Assembly: GCA_016793885.1 (NCBI GenBank)
Contig: JAEUHE010000197.1
Span: forward strand, 1-64,000
Origin: Verrucomicrobiales bacterium
GTDB lineage: Bacteria > Verrucomicrobiota > Verrucomicrobiia > Limisphaerales > UBA11320
DNA: 64,000 bases
Direction of reading: 5' to 3'
Part shown: piece after piece, positions 62,401 through 64,000 of the stretch
Numbering within the stretch: position 1 is the first letter of the stretch
Layout of the letters: each line of letters starts with the position of its first letter
Position numbers and translations under genes: made by a program
Notes under the pieces: model-generated
Seen by the model: the letters and a program-made list of their open reading frames with translations, nothing else
Told to the model about the DNA's origin: nothing
The model's database searches: none

Positions 62401-64000
62401 AGTCCTTGATGAATTGAGGGGACGATACTGTTACCCCGTTGTCGGCCAGGCCCTTGGATTTCGCATCGATGAGCGGAGCCAACAAGTCCGCGCGAAGAGG
62501 ACCTTCAGCTGCTTCCTGGCAGATGCGGAGGTACATCCGTCGGAACAAGGGATTGGCGTAGAGACGTTGGATCGTCGGCTCATTCGTGGCGAATAGATCG
62601 GTGGTGGCACCATCGCTACCAGAACCTAGATCGAAGTCGATGTCCCACAGCAACAACCCCCACTTGCCGCGCGTCGGCTTGTAGGTATACATGTTCTTGC
62701 CGCGGTTGTATCCATACGAATCCCAGTTCCCAACGATGTGCTGCATGGCAAAGACACTCAGCCATTGCTCCACGTCGACGATGTCTTGAAGTGCTGTGTT
62801 GTACGGTTCTGGAGTAGCGGCGCTGAGCGCATCGACGACTTTAAACAGCTCCGAGAAGTCGTTGGGGTTGTCGCCGGCTCCGATCGACCGAGGACGCCAG
62901 CAGACTCGATAGCGAGCCACCTTCTTGCCCTCCAGTGTCAGGAACTGATCGAGGGTCGCATCGACATTGCCAGTTTTGGTGTCCCCAGCATCGTCGAACT
63001 CGAACCAATCTTCAATTTTGTGAAGCGGGCCGCTTGCGTCATCGGGAAAGTACTGGTCGATGACCTCACCGCTCGGCTGTTGAGTATCCTCGTAAACCGA
63101 TGAAGCGCGTCGCTGGCCGTTGAAATACATAAAGAAGAAGCGACGGTAGTTGTAGGGGATTCCCATTTTTCTGGCGATCCAGTAGCTCGTTTGCTCGGCG
63201 AGTTTGCTGGGGTCGTTGTCCTGGTTTCCGACCGTGCCGAAGACGAAATCCTCCGTGCCCAACAGCAAGTCGTCGGCTGGCGCGTGCAGTACGTAGTCCG
63301 TTGGAGGTTCTCCGGCCGGGCCGCCGTTGTAGGCGGGGGTGTGCCAGGGACTGCCGCTGTAGAGGGTCTCGGCATTGTAGATCACCCTGAAATCATTGTA
63401 GGCGAAGGAGCAATCCAGAGGGTGATTGCTTTGGCGCCCCCGGGTGGACCAGCGGCTGAGGGTGGCCTTGGTAACCCACAGTCGGTAGCTGCCGAGCGCA
63501 CTGGAGGGTTGGGTTTCACCGATGCGGAAGAGGCATTCCCGTTTGGGAGCATCTTTAGGGAATGTCGATGCTGCCGGCGTCGCCGCCGCGTCCCTGCCGC
63601 TGATATAAAATGCCACCATGGTGTTGTTGGGCTGCCCGGGGATGATGGCCGAGTAAGTTCCGTCACCCGGTATAGCATCGCCTTGGGTTCCATCGTCGAG
63701 CAGGGCCACTTCCTGATAGTTCCCTGGAATGGAAATGGTGTCGTTCCTCCATTTAAGCGTGAGGGTGCTGAGGCCGTCGGGGTCGGAAACGTGGGCGGTC
63801 ACCACAATGCCCTGGTTCGCCACCGGGAGTATGGGAGCATGAGTGACTTCAAAGATCGCTGGTCCCGCGTTGCTGATGGTCCGGCTGTTGGCGGCTCCGG
63901 GTGTGCCGAGATTCTTCGGCAGCGTCATGATGCCGGCGCATTCGAGATAGTTGCCGCGGAGGCGCAGCAGAATGTGAGGCGTGCCGGCCAGCCAGCGGAC
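59420..64000 (-). CDS. Giant exported CotH / lamin-tail-domain surface protein (5' end beyond window)
   Basis: At least 1526 residues; the frame is open through the right edge, so the start lies outside. The ATG at 63928 is not the true start: the 24 codons before it read on in frame within a lamin-tail-type end (GNYLECAG, then PKNLGTPGAANS). Visible order: end of a lamin-tail domain, an Ig-like domain, a CotH-type domain (about 63500-62300; LLLWDIDFDLGSG), three lamin-tail domains (NVIINEISYSPADPGAGYVEIYN; YDDVWLNEVGPYNEAGPTDA; VVRINEWMASNTGFILDPAD), two cadherin-like/putative Ig repeats (NTPPVLAKVGNRILDERTRF; VNQPPTFGDSRP) and a beta C-terminal domain. Probably on the cell surface. Similar giants are frequent in Verrucomicrobia. 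Confidence 0.88.
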   Translation of the reverse strand, partial: VRWLAGTPHILLRLRGNYLECAGIMTLPKNLGTPGAANSRTISNAGPAIFEVTHAPILPVANQGIVVTAHVSDPDGLSTLTLKWRNDTISIPGNYQEVALLDDGTQGDAIPGDGTYSAIIPGQPNNTMVAFYISGRDAAATPAASTFPKDAPKRECLFRIGETQPSSALGSYRLWVTKATLSRWSTRGRQSNHPLDCSFAYNDFRVIYNAETLYSGSPWHTPAYNGGPAGEPPTDYVLHAPADDLLLGTEDFVFGTVGNQDNDPSKLAEQTSYWIARKMGIPYNYRRFFFMYFNGQRRASSVYEDTQQPSGEVIDQYFPDDASGPLHKIEDWFEFDDAGDTKTGNVDATLDQFLTLEGKKVARYRVCWRPRSIGAGDNPNDFSELFKVVDALSAATPEPYNTALQDIVDVEQWLSVFAMQHIVGNWDSYGYNRGKNMYTYKPTRGKWGLLLWDIDFDLGSGSDGATTDLFATNEPTIQRLYANPLFRRMYLRICQEAAEGPLRADLLAPLIDAKSKGLADNGVTVSSPQFIKDYARDRRNYILNQVLPKTNFVVYGPNLITTNVNFLTLTGAAPVNVDSITVNGTKQRLTWTTIGSRPIYWSTQVPLLPGENSLTIEARDRFGNVVVNGTQTVRVVNNAEVVEPEGNVIINEISYSPADPGAGYVEIYNRSTTTAFDLSGWRLDGVDFDFPAGTLIGPGQFWVVAKDQFAFGTKFAFRAPLLGEFNGNLDPEGETLSLLRPGASPDAPIVVDQVHYEATAPWLQKPAIEGVSLNVVDGSQDNSRVSNWADDGDGWRFVSVTARAGGPDFFVYLTGAGNAYLDDLSLVEGDQAGQGQNLVTNGGFEAPLAGTWRVANNHLTSTLVTDIVKSGASSLRIVSTNAGSASTNGAIFQRGLPIVSNNVYTLSYWLRYGDRGSNLVVKTSPGNFLASTQSVRRALGTPGAPNVSTASLPSYDDVWLNEVGPYNEAGPTDAQGDRDPWVELHNSGSTPVSLKDYFLSDSYSNLKAWAFPSDGVLQPGEFKVIWVDGDADQSTASQWHTSFRVQPTQGSIALSRLVNGEPQIVDYLNFDGIQADESYGSYPDGQPFFRQVLSFPTAGAPNNGASKTLVVRINEWMASNTGFILDPADVPPATDDWFELYNPGRVEADLSGYYLTDRIANKTQFKIPAGTRIPAGGYLLVWADGSPGQNSTNSADLHTNFQLSRGGEELGLFAPDGTAVDTIQFGSQTNNVSQGRIPDGGPSIVAFEQPTPRAANRLSGANTPPVLAKVGNRILDERTRFSWQLTAQDAEEGSSQLVFSLAPGAPAGATITPAGLFVWRPTEDQGPGKFAVTFRVNDNGTPSLQSVETITVTVREVNQPPTFGDSRPRYVKVGELVSFSTAADGDRPAQALGFRLGSGAPASATLDPTTGVVNWRPTEADAGKAFTLQITATDNGTPNLSATAGYQINVYATQTTVIVVRPSVASGQLNLSWESIAGQSYQPEFKDSLSGEWKPLGAAITASGAAAQASDTVRPDGMRFYRVRQL

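Noticed and set aside
60026-62596. Plus-strand frames of 326 and 424 codons within the lamin-tail gene
   Set aside because: Antisense to clear lamin-tail and CotH domains, low-complexity composition, no start signals.

Overview
The window is about 60% GC and reads as a chromosomal segment of a Verrucomicrobiota bacterium (PVC group). Evidence for this: a DUF1501 gene next to a PSD1-cytochrome/DUF1549/DUF1553 gene (a pairing typical of Planctomycetes and Verrucomicrobia), CotH-kinase and lamin-tail-domain surface proteins, futalosine-pathway menaquinone genes, many Tat or lipoprotein export signals, and dispersed palindromic repeats between genes. No rRNA, tRNA, CRISPR array, phage or transposase gene was seen. 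The assignment rests on gene content alone.

Layout. 0.4-4.3 kb: minus-strand HlyD adaptor - DUF3616 - TolC operon, divergent from an NtrB/NtrC-like two-component pair (4.4-7.2 kb). 7.4-12.7 kb: Tat-exported intradiol dioxygenase-like protein, CotH protein with collagen-like repeats, and an OmpR-family regulator with its kinase. The three promoter regions here share a CTTAAT-N5-CTTAAT direct repeat, which suggests one regulon. 12.8-14.4 kb: sulfite-oxidase-type molybdoenzyme plus cytochrome c. 14.5-21.4 kb: tripartite RND efflux operon with a divergent LysR regulator. 21.5-28.6 kb: zinc-finger anti-sigma-like protein, ECF sigma factor, second tripartite RND system. 28.9-35.4 kb: exported amidase, CheX-like protein, a membrane-anchored GH5-like protein lacking its acid/base glutamate, PilZ-like protein, PilT. 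35.4-37.5 kb: gene-poor, more AT-rich stretch with a lipoprotein, a micro-ORF and two strong palindromes. 37.5-41.5 kb: UbiX - UbiA - MqnE - SGNH hydrolase operon (menaquinone). 41.8-43.5 kb: a short exported RHS-core protein translationally coupled to a small membrane-anchored protein (possible effector/immunity pair). 44.0-54.5 kb: housekeeping genes (PurL, ABC ATPase, DnaA, SAM methyltransferase, MBL hydrolase, IMP dehydrogenase). 54.6-58.9 kb: DUF1501 and PSD1/DUF1553 pair. 59.4 kb to the right edge: a giant CotH/lamin-tail surface protein cut by the window edge.

The most unusual signals are non-coding or at the gene/non-coding border. Short elements with CTAGCAG-type inverted ends supply the TAG stop codon of at least three genes. 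A roughly 300-400 bp palindromic element occurs in three places, and its core is inverted between two of them. The CTTAAT-N5-CTTAAT sites link the CotH, dioxygenase and regulator genes. On the protein side, the GH5-like protein with a one-codon loss at the catalytic glutamate and the RHS/membrane-protein pair deserve attention.
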